This document shows positions 1-8,124 of a stretch of 64,000 nucleotides of DNA, piece after piece (the stretch's first letter is position 1; every line of letters starts with the position of its first letter). The translations under genes were made by a program, and so were the position numbers. Location: positions 1 to 64,000 of the forward strand of contig NZ_QPJD01000001.1 of NCBI RefSeq assembly GCF_003337375.1. Direction: 5' to 3'. This DNA is from Paenibacillus prosopidis. Its GTDB lineage: Bacteria; Bacillota; Bacilli; Paenibacillales; Paenibacillaceae. Under the pieces are notes generated by a model. That model made no database searches. It was not told the origin of the DNA and saw nothing but the letters and a program-made list of their open reading frames with translations.

Positions 1-1
1 T

Positions 2-124
2 TTTAAGCACTCTTTAGAAAAGGAACTAACGGTGGTTGACGAGCAACTTAGGAAGATGATGTTTTTGAAATACTGTAATTGGTTCAATCTGAAGGACGAT
101 AAGATTCCAACAACAACAAAATGA
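2..124 (+). CDS. 3' end of an unrecognised gene (partial)
   Basis: An open frame runs without a stop from the window edge to TGA at 122-124, giving the last 40 residues of a protein. The tail is charged and amphipathic, rich in Leu, Lys and Asp, and ends in three Thr and a Lys. I do not recognise the family from so short a piece. A copy of the dispersed intergenic element starts three bases after the stop, the same arrangement as behind other genes of this zone, which supports a true gene end. It could still be chance, since only 40 codons are visible. Confidence 0.45.
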   Translation, partial: FKHSLEKELTVVDEQLRKMMFLKYCNWFNLKDDKIPTTTK

Positions 125-125
125 T

Positions 126-146
126 TGAACTAACGAGAACGATAGC
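126..146 (+). repeat. Dispersed intergenic element, short copy
   Basis: ACTAACGAGAACGATAGC closely matches the core CTAACGGGTACGATAG seen at 852, 8677 and 9561. It lies immediately behind the stop of the partial gene. Only the left core is recognisable here; the hairpin part of longer copies is absent. Confidence 0.4.
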
Positions 147-186
147 ATGAACAACAAAAGGCTCACGAATGTATGGGGGTCAGAAG

Positions 187-841
187 ATGGATTACTGGAG
201 AAATTATACGATATGGTTTGACCAGCTCCCCAAAAGTCTCTTTCATGTAATTGATTTGAAGGAAGCAAGATTAAAAGAAAGTGAAAAACAAGATGTTGAG
301 TATCTAATCTTATGGCATCACAAGATAAATAAGTTGGGCAATTTTGTTGATATTCCTGAAAATATCCGCTACTTAGAACTAAACTGGTTTAGAAAAATTC
401 ATTAAATTGAAGCGTTTAGAACTCCACTACTGTACCAAATTACACAGCGATAGCGGTCTTGCTAAAGTAACTGATACGTTGGAGCATTTGCATATTAACC
501 AATCAAAAAAATTCGTTCCAGCGGAAGAGTTATTTTCACTTAGAAATCTTCGTGTTCTTTGCCTTAATTCTTGTGGTGATATTGAAAGTTTAAAATTTCT
601 AAATAAGTTTCCTAATTTGATTGATTTTCGTTTTGTTGACACCAACGTAAGCGATGGTGACCTAAGCCCAATAATTGAACACCCAACAATTAGAAGCGTG
701 GGCTTCCTGAATAAAAGACATTACAACGTCAGTGCAGAGGAAATGGATACTATTCTAATACAAAAGAATGGTGCTAAAAAATTTAAAACAAAAATACAGA
801 AAGAAGGCACAGACTTCTCTACTTTCAGATATATTAATTAA
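187..841 (+). pseudogene. Leucine-rich-repeat protein gene, frameshifted
   Basis: Two abutting open frames form one protein. The first starts at ATG 187 behind a GGGGGT ribosome site and ends prematurely at TAA 403-405. Reading the next frame from about base 392 gives LEKFIKLKRLELHYC, which continues the leucine-rich pattern begun by IRYLELNW. A single-base indel around 390-393 therefore explains the break. Downstream the protein carries LRR-like segments (LRNLRVLCLNSC, KFPNLIDFRF) and ends at 841. Isolated small LRR proteins of this kind often sit among immunity or toxin-related orphans, but no function can be assigned. The repeat element follows 11 bases after the stop. A sequencing error is the alternative to true inactivation. 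Confidence 0.6.
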
Positions 842-851
842 CTCAACGAAT

Positions 852-904
852 GTTAAGCTAAACGGATACGATAGTGGGGGAGCTGCCGCGAGTAACATAG
901 TTAT
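852..904 (+). repeat. Dispersed intergenic element, copy behind the LRR gene
   Basis: GTTAAGCTAAACGGATACG continues into ATAGT and then GAGCTGCCGCGAG. It has the left core of the family plus the GCTGCCGC centre. It fills the space between the LRR gene and the next gene. Confidence 0.6.
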
Positions 905-926
905 ATAAAAGATGAGGTGATACATT

Positions 927-1481
927 TTGTACGCTGTCGAGTTCTTTTTTGAAGATTCTTTTGAACAATATGTTAATGGTATTTGGAAGGGATTACACGA
1001 TGAAAAAATCACGTCTAATATGTATGATATTTTCGATCTAAGACCTCATATTACTGTAGCGGTCTATAATGATATCCCTGATCTGGGGATGTATTTTTCA
1101 CGCTTCAACTCATTTTTTGAAAATGTATCAGAACTTGATATAAAATTTGATGTACTTGCTTCATTTCCGACTTCAGGGACATTATTTATAGATCCAACAG
1201 TCACAGAAGGCTTAATCAAATTACATAAACAATATCATACGGAATTCGGGGATCTTCTTGAGTTTGCAAATCAATATTATATCCCTAATAATTGGGATCC
1301 TCACTGCACTCTCGCCATAGGGCTTAACCCACAACGGATGATAGAGGCGATGAAATATTGTTACCAAGACTTTACCCCTCACAAAAGCAAGATTGTAGAG
1401 GTAGGATTAGTAAAACTGGGTTTTGAATCGAGTAAATGCATCAGCAGTCCCACCATTTTATCTAAAGTATTAAAACATTGA
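927..1481 (+). CDS. 2H phosphoesterase / 2'-5' RNA ligase-like protein
   Basis: The 184-residue protein has two H-x-T motifs, HIT in RPHITVAVY near residue 40 and HCT in DPHCTLAIG near residue 127. They are spaced as in the 2H phosphoesterase superfamily (LigT, YjcG, CPD-type enzymes), where the two histidines form the active site acting on 2',3'-cyclic or 2'-5' phosphodiester bonds of RNA or small nucleotides. The start is TTG at 927, chosen because AGGTGA lies six bases upstream and no ATG is available. It is likely cytosolic; no signal or membrane segment is seen. It stands alone between two repeat copies, so the context gives no substrate. Family assignment is good; reaction direction and substrate are unknown. 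Confidence 0.8.
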   Translation: MYAVEFFFEDSFEQYVNGIWKGLHDEKITSNMYDIFDLRPHITVAVYNDIPDLGMYFSRFNSFFENVSELDIKFDVLASFPTSGTLFIDPTVTEGLIKLHKQYHTEFGDLLEFANQYYIPNNWDPHCTLAIGLNPQRMIEAMKYCYQDFTPHKSKIVEVGLVKLGFESSKCISSPTILSKVLKH

Positions 1482-1488
1482 GCTAAAC
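1479..1488 (+). repeat. Left half of a dispersed element split by the IS
   Basis: TGAGCTAAAC matches the left side of the family (TTAAGCTAAC). The rest resumes at 3260 after the insertion sequence. The element begins on the stop codon of the 2H gene. Confidence 0.5.
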
Positions 1489-1595
1489 ATTCCTGTAGGG
1501 CCTAAGATTTGGCCTTTGTCAAAAAAGGAGCACCTCGGTATGATGGGTTTGTCGAAGAGTTTATAACTCAACACCATCAAGGAGGCGCTCTTACT

Positions 1596-2878
1596 TTGAA
1601 GTTTAAGCAATCAGACGGAAAAATCAACGTATTGAACGAATTACCACATTTCACCTTGTTGTAGGAATAGATATCGCGAAGGAAGCTCATGTAGCACAAG
1701 CAACTAATTTTCGCGGCATTGTACTCAGTAAGCGCCATCTTATATTCTCAAATACAATTGAAGGATTCGAAAAATTAGAACGATGGATCGTTGGAATACA
1801 AGAGAAACACCGCTTAAAGGGACTCATAATCGGCATGGAGCCGACAGGACACTACGGGTATAACCTGGCGAATTGGCTTGCCGACAAGGGCAAGCACGTT
1901 GTCATGGTGAATCCGGCCACTACTAAACGAAATAAGGAGAACCGGGATAATTCTCCCTCCAAGAGTGATCCGAAGGATGCGCTTGTCATCGCTGACGTGG
2001 TCAGCCGAGGCTACTACTATGAATACTCGCGACAGGCTATCGTTTTTCAAAGGTTGAAGACGATTATGAGTGACCGGGAATTTTGGGTGACGAATAGTGT
2101 ACGGCTGCAGAATCGAATCATCCGCTGGTTAGACATTCGCTTCCCTGAGTATTTCTCAGTTTTTAAAGACTGGACCTGCATACGGTCCTTAGCTACTCTG
2201 AAAGAATTCCCTTCTCCGCAAGACCTAGCGTCACTGTCCGTATCAGAGGTGATTACAGGATGGAGAGAGCATATGAAGCGAGCCGGCGGCTCCACTGGCA
2301 TGCAGAAAGCTGCGCAGCTCATCGCTCAAGCTAAACGTAGTGTAGGCGAAACAACTGCCCTCGATGAAGCAAAACAGGATTTGGGGCGGCTATTTCAAGA
2401 GTTCGAACGGATTGTTGAGATACTAGAGAGAATAGAAAAGGACATACAAGTGTTGCTCAGTGAAATTCCTATGGCTAATCAGCTTCGATCTATCGGCCTA
2501 GGCACGATCTGCATTGCAGCCATTCTATCAGGTGCTGGCGACCTCAGACAGTATGCCCATGGACGTCAATTATTGCGTAAAGCAGGCTTAAACCTAGCCG
2601 AAAGTACTTCGGGGAAACGCAAGGGACAGATCGTGCTCTCTAAAAGGGGAGATGCTACGCTGCGAAAATATCTGTATCTGGCTACGCTCCAACTCGTTGG
2701 AAATAACCCTGTTTTCCGACAGCTGCATAAGAACAATGTTCAAGTCAAGCAAATGAAGAAGCACCAATCGGTATTTAAACTGATTGGAAAACTGGCACGA
2801 ATCATCATCGGCATTGTTGTTCGCGGAGAAACTTTTTCTCCTGAAAAAGCTGCTCCTATATACACTCAAGCTGCCTAA
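1596..2878 (+). pseudogene. IS110-family DEDD transposase, frameshifted near the start
   Basis: The N-terminal frame starts at TTG 1596 (LKFKQSDGK) with GGAGG at 1581-1585. It shifts within the A-run near 1619: the next frame gives NQRIERITTFHLVVGIDIAKE, the usual N-terminus of these enzymes, whereas the first frame hits TAG at 1662. One missing A restores continuity. The rest is intact to TAA 2878. It has the RuvC-like DEDD domain (VGIDIAKEAH, then IGMEPTGHY, NKENRDNSPSKSDPKDA) and the C-terminal transposase_20 part with GLGTICIAAILSGAGDLR and KRGDATLRKYLY. The family cuts and joins DNA with a bridge RNA. It is inactive as read, unless the base loss is a sequencing error or the element relies on slippage. 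Confidence 0.75.
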
Positions 2879-2879
2879 A

Positions 2880-3258
2880 CGGATTAAACGATCACGTATA
2901 TTGACTCATTCGCAGGATTTTACAAAGAAAGCACGGAGGACCGAGTTCGTACCCAATAAGGGCTCAGACCCGTCAGCTAAACGCTATCGGTCTCCACGCC
3001 TTGGTCAGGTATAACGAAGGAATGTAAGGGCATAGACCCGTAGAGCCGTGGGATGGTGAAACCCCCAAGGGAATTGTGGAGTATGCGTGCAGAAGAATAA
3101 CACTTGGAGAAATGTTCCACTCGTTTCTTCTGTTCATGCATGGCCAAAATTGGAATAACGGTGCCTAATAACTTAATTTCTGAACGACACCTGATTTCCA
3201 AGGCGATGAAATCCTGCGAATTAGTGAGTATATGTGAGATAAACCCTTAAAACCGAGG
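2880..3258 (+). ncRNA. Candidate bridge RNA region of the IS110 element
   Basis: This 380-base stretch has no credible gene and belongs to the IS. AGACCCGT occurs twice (2966-2973 and 3034-3041); ACCCGT inside it is the reverse complement of the right target flank ACGGGT (3260-3265). AGCTAAAC (2975-2982) is identical to the left flank (1481-1488). IS110-family bridge RNAs carry guide segments reading both target strands, so these motifs are what a guide loop would contain. The RNA boundaries and fold are not determined. The two target-like motifs are almost adjacent, which is not the textbook loop layout. Confidence 0.4.
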
Positions 3259-3259
3259 G

Positions 3260-3345
3260 ACGGGTACGAGAGCTCAATAAAAACACTGGAAGGCTGCCGA
3301 CGCGGATTGGTGGCCTTTTCTCTGCTAACAGGTAGGGTATTGCAA
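3260..3345 (+). repeat. Right part of the dispersed element split by the IS
   Basis: ACGGGTACGAGAG resumes the core, followed by the central GGCTGCCGACGCGG and a hairpin of the form AAGGC-TGCCGACGCGGATTGGTG-GCCTT with a T-rich tail near 3315. It is therefore also terminator-like. Confidence 0.5.
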
Positions 3346-3435
3346 CGTTAAATGATTTAATAACGTATAATATGTAAATTATTGTGCATTTAAGTAACCA
3401 AACTGATTCAATTGGTCGGCTAAAGGAGAGATTTC

Positions 3436-3837
3436 ATGAACGGTTTTGACGATAGTCCTGGTTTTTTCGGATTCATAGAGGATATGCCTTTATTTTTTAA
3501 ACTGTTTGGAGGGTTTGTTTTTGCTATCGTAGCAGGAGGATTTCTGTATGCTATGGTGCGCGGTCTCCGGATCTGGATGGGCAACAATGCTTCTGAAGTC
3601 TTAACGAGAGCCGTAACAGTCGTGGACAAACGCACCGAGGTATGGGGAGGGTCTGGAGATTCCAGCGCGAACACCAATTACTACGTGACATTTGAAATGG
3701 ATGAACAATCGCGAATCGAATTGCCGGTAAGGGCTGACAGATACGGTCTGATGGTTGTAGGTGACCAAGGAGAACTCACTTATCAAGGGACGCGTTTCAA
3801 AGAATTTAACAGACGGGCGAAGCAGTCGAATATATGA
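3436..3837 (+). CDS. DUF2500-like membrane-anchored protein
   Basis: The 133-residue protein has one N-terminal transmembrane segment at about residues 20-45 (LFGGFVFAIVAGGFLYAMV). A beta-rich extracytoplasmic part follows, with VTVVDKRTEVWGG and YYVTFEMDEQSRIELPVRADRYGLMVVGDQGELTYQG. This order, a membrane anchor then a modified SH3-like or OB-like strand region with a YYVTFE motif, fits the DUF2500 family, whose role is unknown. ATG 3436 has AAAGGAGAG eight bases upstream. It is monocistronic, between the IS with its repeat remnant and a palindromic repeat. Family assignment is by motif recall only. Confidence 0.7.
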   Translation: MNGFDDSPGFFGFIEDMPLFFKLFGGFVFAIVAGGFLYAMVRGLRIWMGNNASEVLTRAVTVVDKRTEVWGGSGDSSANTNYYVTFEMDEQSRIELPVRADRYGLMVVGDQGELTYQGTRFKEFNRRAKQSNI

Positions 3838-3868
3838 AAGCGTGGATTAAACAAACCGTGGCACTCTT

Positions 3869-3900
3869 TAGTTACGCTAACTGACAGGTTAGCGTGGTAA
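3869..3900 (+). repeat. Palindromic element copy behind the DUF2500 gene
   Basis: ACGCTAAC (3874-3881), a six-base loop TGACAG, then GTTAGCGT (3888-3895) form a perfect 8-bp inverted repeat. CTAACTGACAG matches the right-hand part of the longer copies at 9628-9638 and 10963-10972. It lacks a T-run. From here to the promoter at 4118 I see no gene. Confidence 0.45.
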
Positions 3901-4117
3901 AGTATGATGTATTTCAAGGGAAATGGCAGTATAATTGTGTAAAAAACAAGGGGCTTTTGAGGATGATTAGAGTTGCTTATAGGTCCAAAGGGTTTGGGTT
4001 ATGTATGAACATATTGGATGTCTTAGAAGCCGTTCGCTCATTTATGTTCATGGGCTGGCATAATCCCCGGACATCACGAAAGTGCAGGTAAAAGAAAATA
4101 AGATTCAATCTTTTTTA

Positions 4118-4147
4118 TTTACAGACATTAAAGGTCTGTGATATATT
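4118..4147 (+). promoter_or_regulatory. Promoter with overlapping inverted repeat before the oxidoreductase gene
   Basis: TTTACA (4118-4123), 18-base spacer and TATATT (4142-4147) form a sigma-A-type promoter. The inverted repeat ACAGAC-N7-GTCTGT (4121-4139) overlaps the -35 box and spacer, where a repressor would block polymerase. The Rrf2 regulator encoded at 5169 is the natural candidate; this is inference from position. Confidence 0.5.
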
Positions 4148-4184
4148 GTTTAAGCCCAAAGAACGATATGAAGGAGGCGATTGG

Positions 4185-5087
4185 ATGATCTATGATTGTG
4201 CCATTATTGGCGGCGGTCCGGCAGGATTGAATGCGGCATTGATGCTGGGTAGAGCCAGACGTAAGGTCGCTCTGCTGGATAACAATCAACCTCGCAATGC
4301 AGTTACACATGCTTCACACGGATTTCTGACACGGGATGGGGTTACACCGTCCGAGTTTCGGCGCATCGCTAATGAAGAGGTCACACGTTATCCATCTGTA
4401 GAACATCACCCACTAACGGTCATGGATATCCAGAAGATACCGGAAGGGTTTCTGATTATGGCAGGAGATCAGGTGGTGCGTGCACGCAAGCTGTTGATTA
4501 CTACGGGGCTGAAAGAAACGGTGCCTGATATTCCCGGTTTGAAAGAGCTGTATGGGAAAAGCGTATTTCATTGCCCCTACTGCGATGGATGGGAACTTAG
4601 AGATCGTCCGCTTATTGTAGTTGCCGAGAACGAGGGCCTCTTTCACCTGGCGAAGCTGTTGTACAACTGGAGCCGCGATCTTGTCATCTGCAGCAACGGA
4701 CGCAGTGTGTTGACCGATGAACAAAAGCAAAAATTAAGCAGTCACAACATCACAGTATCCGAAAAAAGGGTTGCGGAGTTTCGTGGCGAAGCAGGGATAC
4801 TGCAAGAAGTCGAATTTGCTGACGGCTCCAAAATCGGGCGAACTGGCGGGTTCGTGACACCGCACTGGCAATCGAATTTTGTATTTTCTGAGCGACTAGG
4901 CTTGGAAACAAATGCAATAGGAGGGATCATCGCCGATGCTATGGGAAAAACAAGGAGTCCCGGAATATTTGCAGCCGGTGAGGCGAATACGGGTGCCCCT
5001 TCGCAACTTATTGTGGCTGCCGCTGCAGGAAGTATTGCTGCTGCAAGCCTGAATCTGGAGTTGACCGAAGAAGAATTCAGCCTGTAA
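4185..5087 (+). CDS. NAD(P)/FAD-dependent pyridine nucleotide-disulfide oxidoreductase (thioredoxin-reductase-like)
   Basis: The 300-residue flavoprotein starts at ATG 4185, seven bases after AAGGAGG; a longer TTG-initiated frame from 4146 is rejected. It has an N-terminal FAD Rossmann motif (CAIIGGGPAGL, residues 5-15), a redox-active pair C130/C133 (HCPYCDGWE) and a C-terminal FAD segment GIFAAGEANTGAPSQL. Length and motif order match low-molecular-weight thioredoxin reductases, with CPYC replacing the usual CATC, as in many TrxB paralogues of Gram-positives. It probably reduces a dithiol partner or electrophile with NAD(P)H in the cytosol. The partner is not encoded nearby. It lies upstream of an Rrf2 regulator, a DHA2 exporter and a methyltransferase, suggesting one stress-inducible module. 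Confidence 0.85.
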   Translation: MIYDCAIIGGGPAGLNAALMLGRARRKVALLDNNQPRNAVTHASHGFLTRDGVTPSEFRRIANEEVTRYPSVEHHPLTVMDIQKIPEGFLIMAGDQVVRARKLLITTGLKETVPDIPGLKELYGKSVFHCPYCDGWELRDRPLIVVAENEGLFHLAKLLYNWSRDLVICSNGRSVLTDEQKQKLSSHNITVSEKRVAEFRGEAGILQEVEFADGSKIGRTGGFVTPHWQSNFVFSERLGLETNAIGGIIADAMGKTRSPGIFAAGEANTGAPSQLIVAAAAGSIAAASLNLELTEEEFSL

Positions 5088-5101
5088 AGCGGGTCATAAG
5101 C

Positions 5102-5131
5102 TTGACCAAGCCATCAAATAAAGGATATTAT
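5102..5131 (+). promoter_or_regulatory. Promoter before the Rrf2 gene
   Basis: TTGACC (5102-5107) and TATTAT (5126-5131) are separated by 18 bases, a good sigma-A match located 38 bases before the Rrf2 start. The regulator may thus be transcribed separately from the oxidoreductase. Confidence 0.45.
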
Positions 5132-5168
5132 GAGTATGTAAAATCGTTAATAAGGAAGGTTGATGTGC

Positions 5169-5570
5169 TTGAAATACTCAAAAGCTACCGATTATGCGCT
5201 ACATACGATGCTTTTTTTGATGGCCGCTACGCCTGACAAGGCAGTTGGCGTACAACAGCTGGCTGAGAAACAGGGGGTATCTCCTACCTATTTGTCCAAA
5301 ATCTTGACCAAGCTAGCTAAAGCTGACATGATCGAATCCACTTCCGGAGCCCATGGGGGATATAAATTAAAGCGGAATTGGGAGAAACTATCTTTTCTTG
5401 ATATTATTCATGCTATTGAAGGTACATCCTCTTTGTTTGATTGCAGCTTAGACCATGGACCTGAATGCCCGATTCAGCAAGTCGTTGAAGTCGCAGAGGC
5501 CAAGATGGAGCAGCATTTAAGACAGCAGACGTTAGCCACACTTGCCATCAAAATGAAGGACAAACTTTAA
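5169..5570 (+). CDS. Rrf2-family transcriptional regulator
   Basis: The product has the typical Rrf2 N-terminus MKYSKATDYALHTMLFL, a winged helix-turn-helix (AVGVQQLAEKQGVSPTYLSKILTKL) followed by the wing SGAHGGYKL, and the segment FDCSLDHGPECPIQQVV. Two cysteines, in FDCSL and PECPI, sit in the cluster region but the full three-cysteine iron-sulfur pattern is not present, so it may be a cysteine or thiol-responsive sensor rather than IscR-like. TTG 5169 was chosen because GGAAGG lies nine bases before it and family members begin at MKYS; ATG 5163 is the alternative but too close to the ribosome site. It sits inside the module it probably controls. Confidence 0.85.
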   Translation: MKYSKATDYALHTMLFLMAATPDKAVGVQQLAEKQGVSPTYLSKILTKLAKADMIESTSGAHGGYKLKRNWEKLSFLDIIHAIEGTSSLFDCSLDHGPECPIQQVVEVAEAKMEQHLRQQTLATLAIKMKDKL

Positions 5571-5634
5571 TTTTTTTAGAATAATTAGAGATATAATGCA
5601 TCTGTAAAATCTTTTATGAATAGGAAGTGTACAC

Positions 5635-7092
5635 ATGAATGTAAAGGGAGCAGAAGACTTGCAAAATTCAAAAAAACATTACCAAACGACTCCTATTATG
5701 GCAGCCTTTTTGCTAAGCGGTTTTGTCGGATTGTTCAGCGAAACAGCGCTGAATGTCGCCTTAAGCAGCTTGATGGACTTGTTCCAGATTTCTGCATCCA
5801 TGGCGCAGTGGCTGACAACGGGTTATTTGTTGACACTGGGCATTTTAGTTCCGTTGTCAGGACTGCTGCTGCAATGGTTTTCCACCAGGCAACTATTTGT
5901 TTTCTCCTTAAGTTTGTCGATTGCTGGTACATTGATTGCCGCACTTGCCACAGGGTTTGAGGTGCTGTTGATCGGACGAATCATACAGGCCGCAAGTATG
6001 GCCGTGTTGGTGCCATTGATGTTTAATACGATTCTTATTATTTTCCCTCCGGAAAAAAGAGGAGGGGTAATAGGGATTCTGGGTCTTGTGCTGGTTGTGG
6101 CGCCTGCCACGGGCCCGACGTTATCGGGGATAATTATCGGAAGCTTGGGGTGGCAGTGGATATTCTGGTTGTCCCTTCCCGTCATCGGTTTTTGTCTGCT
6201 GCTTGGATTAAGGTTTATCCAAAACGTGTCTACGATTTCCAAACCCAAAATCGATTTGTTTTCTCTTATCGTCTCTACGGTAGGATTTGGCGGAATTGTA
6301 TTTGCATTTAGCGGTGTAGGTGAAGGTGAAGGCGGTTGGGGTAGTGCGGAGGTTATTTATCCGATGATTGCGGGAGTATTGGCTTTGTTGGTATTCGTTT
6401 GGCGCCAGAACCGAATAAAGCAGCCGATGTTGAATCTGCGCGCACTTAAATACCCCATGTTTTCGATTGGAACGCTCATGTTGTTTGTTTGCATGCTTCT
6501 CATATTAACTGCCATGGTCGTGCTCCCCATGTACTTGATCAAGGGATTAGGACTTGATGCCTTAACAGCGGGTTTGATCCTGTTGCCCGGAGGCATTCTG
6601 CAAGCCATTATGTCTCCGGTAATGGGGAAAATGTTTGATAAATTTGGCCCGCGCTGGATTGTTCCTTTGGGCTTGATCGTGATTTCGGCGGCTTTGTTTT
6701 TTCTTAAGGGAATTTCGGAAAGCACTCCATTAATACTCATTATGATCATGCACACCGGGTTGATGGTCGGTATTTGTGCGGTATGGATGCCATCGCAGAC
6801 CAATGGTCTTAATCAACTGCCTCTGGAACTATACCCGCATGGCAGCGCGATTATGAACACGATCCAGCAGATTGCCGGAGCGATCGGCACGGCAATCGCC
6901 ATCAGTCTGATAACAGTCGGCAGTCATGCTTTTATAGAAAAGGCAAGCGACCCGACAGACCCTGTAAACGATTCGTTAGCTCTAATAGCAGGTGTTCAGA
7001 CTAGCTTTGTTTTTGCGCTTGCGGTTGCTCTTGTCGGCTTACCTCTTGCCTTCTTCATAAAACGAGTGCAGGTGGATAATCCGTCAGCCTAA
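5635..7092 (+). CDS. DHA2-family (EmrB/QacA) multidrug efflux transporter
   Basis: The 485-residue protein is strongly hydrophobic with about 14 transmembrane helices, the size and topology of DHA2 drug:proton antiporters. Motif C of exporters is visible as GPTLSGIIIGSLGWQWIFW near residues 160-178, and the motif A-like loop at GRIIQAASMAV. An acidic residue sits in the first helix region (GLFSETALNVAL), as in LmrB/EmrB-like pumps. ATG 5635 is preceded by AGGAAG; TTG 5659 with AAGGGAG is a possible alternative. The ORF ends at 7092, 27 bases before the methyltransferase start, so the two are co-transcribed. Substrate unknown; together with the oxidoreductase and methyltransferase, export of a toxic organic or metalloid compound is plausible. 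Confidence 0.88.
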   Translation: MNVKGAEDLQNSKKHYQTTPIMAAFLLSGFVGLFSETALNVALSSLMDLFQISASMAQWLTTGYLLTLGILVPLSGLLLQWFSTRQLFVFSLSLSIAGTLIAALATGFEVLLIGRIIQAASMAVLVPLMFNTILIIFPPEKRGGVIGILGLVLVVAPATGPTLSGIIIGSLGWQWIFWLSLPVIGFCLLLGLRFIQNVSTISKPKIDLFSLIVSTVGFGGIVFAFSGVGEGEGGWGSAEVIYPMIAGVLALLVFVWRQNRIKQPMLNLRALKYPMFSIGTLMLFVCMLLILTAMVVLPMYLIKGLGLDALTAGLILLPGGILQAIMSPVMGKMFDKFGPRWIVPLGLIVISAALFFLKGISESTPLILIMIMHTGLMVGICAVWMPSQTNGLNQLPLELYPHGSAIMNTIQQIAGAIGTAIAISLITVGSHAFIEKASDPTDPVNDSLALIAGVQTSFVFALAVALVGLPLAFFIKRVQVDNPSA

Positions 7093-7119
7093 TAAATGAA
7101 GAGGGAAGGAATGGTTGTT

Positions 7120-8004
7120 ATGTCAGAATTGTTTGATGCGGACAATTGGGAGAAGGCCTGGCGCAATGATTCTAATACGGGAGTCAACAAAATGAAAAAA
7201 GCCGGAATCGATCCGGCGCATGCCTTTGATAAGAAGGCAACCCTTTTTAATGAACAGGCATTTAGTGAAGAAGGAAAACAGCGTTCAAAGCGCATTTTGA
7301 ATTGGATCGAGGGCCAAGGAGTGGCATTTGACCAGGCTTCCATCTTGGATATCGGAGCCGCTTCAGGCGGTTTCTCCGTTCCATTTGCCAAGCGGGGAGC
7401 TGTAGTCACTGCTCTAGAGCCGTGCGTTCCTCTTGCACAGTTGCTGGAGCAAAACAATGCTGGGCTCGCCGAGGGAAAGATCCGGATTGTTACCGAAGCT
7501 TTTGAACATATTGATGTGGATGCAAGCGGCTGGAGAAACGCCTTTGATGTTGTCTTTGTATCCATGTGCCCTGTCATTGTCGATTGGGAGAGTGTGGAGA
7601 AGGTACTGAGCTGCGGGCGCAAGTTCTGCTATATTAGCTTGCCTGTTGGGGGACGGGAACACAATCTGATCGATGACATTTGGACGCTTGTTACGGACCA
7701 GCCCCGAAAAAAGGAACATTTGGAGATGGCGTATTTGCTTCAGCTGTTGCTGCTCAAAGGGTATGCCTATGAGTCGCTAGTGACGCGGGAGACGAAAACT
7801 ACTGAGGTGTCACGGGAAATCGCTTTTCAGGATGTAATGAACTGGTTGTCGATCTTTGGTTTGTCGGTGGATGAACCAATGCGGAGGACGGTACGGGATT
7901 ATCTGGAACGGGTATATCCGGCGGACAAAGTGGAAATCAGAGAAAGCGGCCGTTACGGCAAGGTGTTGATTCGATTGCAGGATCAACACATGTATACCAG
8001 ATAA
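7120..8004 (+). CDS. Class I SAM-dependent methyltransferase
   Basis: The Rossmann-fold motif I ILDIGAASGGFSVPFAKRG lies near residues 77-95, followed by motif II VTALEPC and a post-I strand FDVVFVSMCPVI. These are the SAM-binding features of class I methyltransferases. The 294-residue product starts at ATG 7120, nine bases after GGGAAGGA; ATG 7096 and 7111 lack spacing. The N-terminal extension with DNWEKAWRND and the cysteine-containing VSMCPVIVDWE segment resemble small-molecule methyltransferases of anaerobic Firmicutes, but the substrate cannot be read. It is the last gene of the Rrf2-controlled module; no terminator was found directly behind it. Confidence 0.8.
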   Translation: MSELFDADNWEKAWRNDSNTGVNKMKKAGIDPAHAFDKKATLFNEQAFSEEGKQRSKRILNWIEGQGVAFDQASILDIGAASGGFSVPFAKRGAVVTALEPCVPLAQLLEQNNAGLAEGKIRIVTEAFEHIDVDASGWRNAFDVVFVSMCPVIVDWESVEKVLSCGRKFCYISLPVGGREHNLIDDIWTLVTDQPRKKEHLEMAYLLQLLLLKGYAYESLVTRETKTTEVSREIAFQDVMNWLSIFGLSVDEPMRRTVRDYLERVYPADKVEIRESGRYGKVLIRLQDQHMYTR

Positions 8005-8124
8005 TTGGATGAAGAAGTTCTATGAGCCTCATCGATTTTATTGGTATAGGATGAATACAATATTGTCTTAATGGGAGGCTTTAAAGGATGAATGATTCAA
8101 GGAAACAATGCACGGAAGTAACAG

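Larger units (their letters stand above)
1488..3260 (+). mobile_element. IS110-family insertion sequence (about 1.77 kb)
   Basis: The element carries one DEDD transposase gene, a short 5' non-coding end (about 105 bases) and a long 3' non-coding end (about 380 bases), the layout of IS110/IS1111-type elements. Ends were placed where the dispersed repeat is interrupted: AGCTAAAC stops at 1488 and ACGGGTACGAGAG resumes at 3260. Joined, these give a near-consensus copy of the repeat core AGCTAACGGGTACGATAG. No terminal inverted repeats are obvious, as expected for the family. Exact ends are uncertain by a few bases because of the shared core. Confidence 0.75.

Noticed and set aside
3894-4091. Plus-strand frame of 65 codons between the DUF2500 and oxidoreductase genes
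   Set aside because: It starts inside the palindromic repeat with no ribosome site and has no protein-like pattern.
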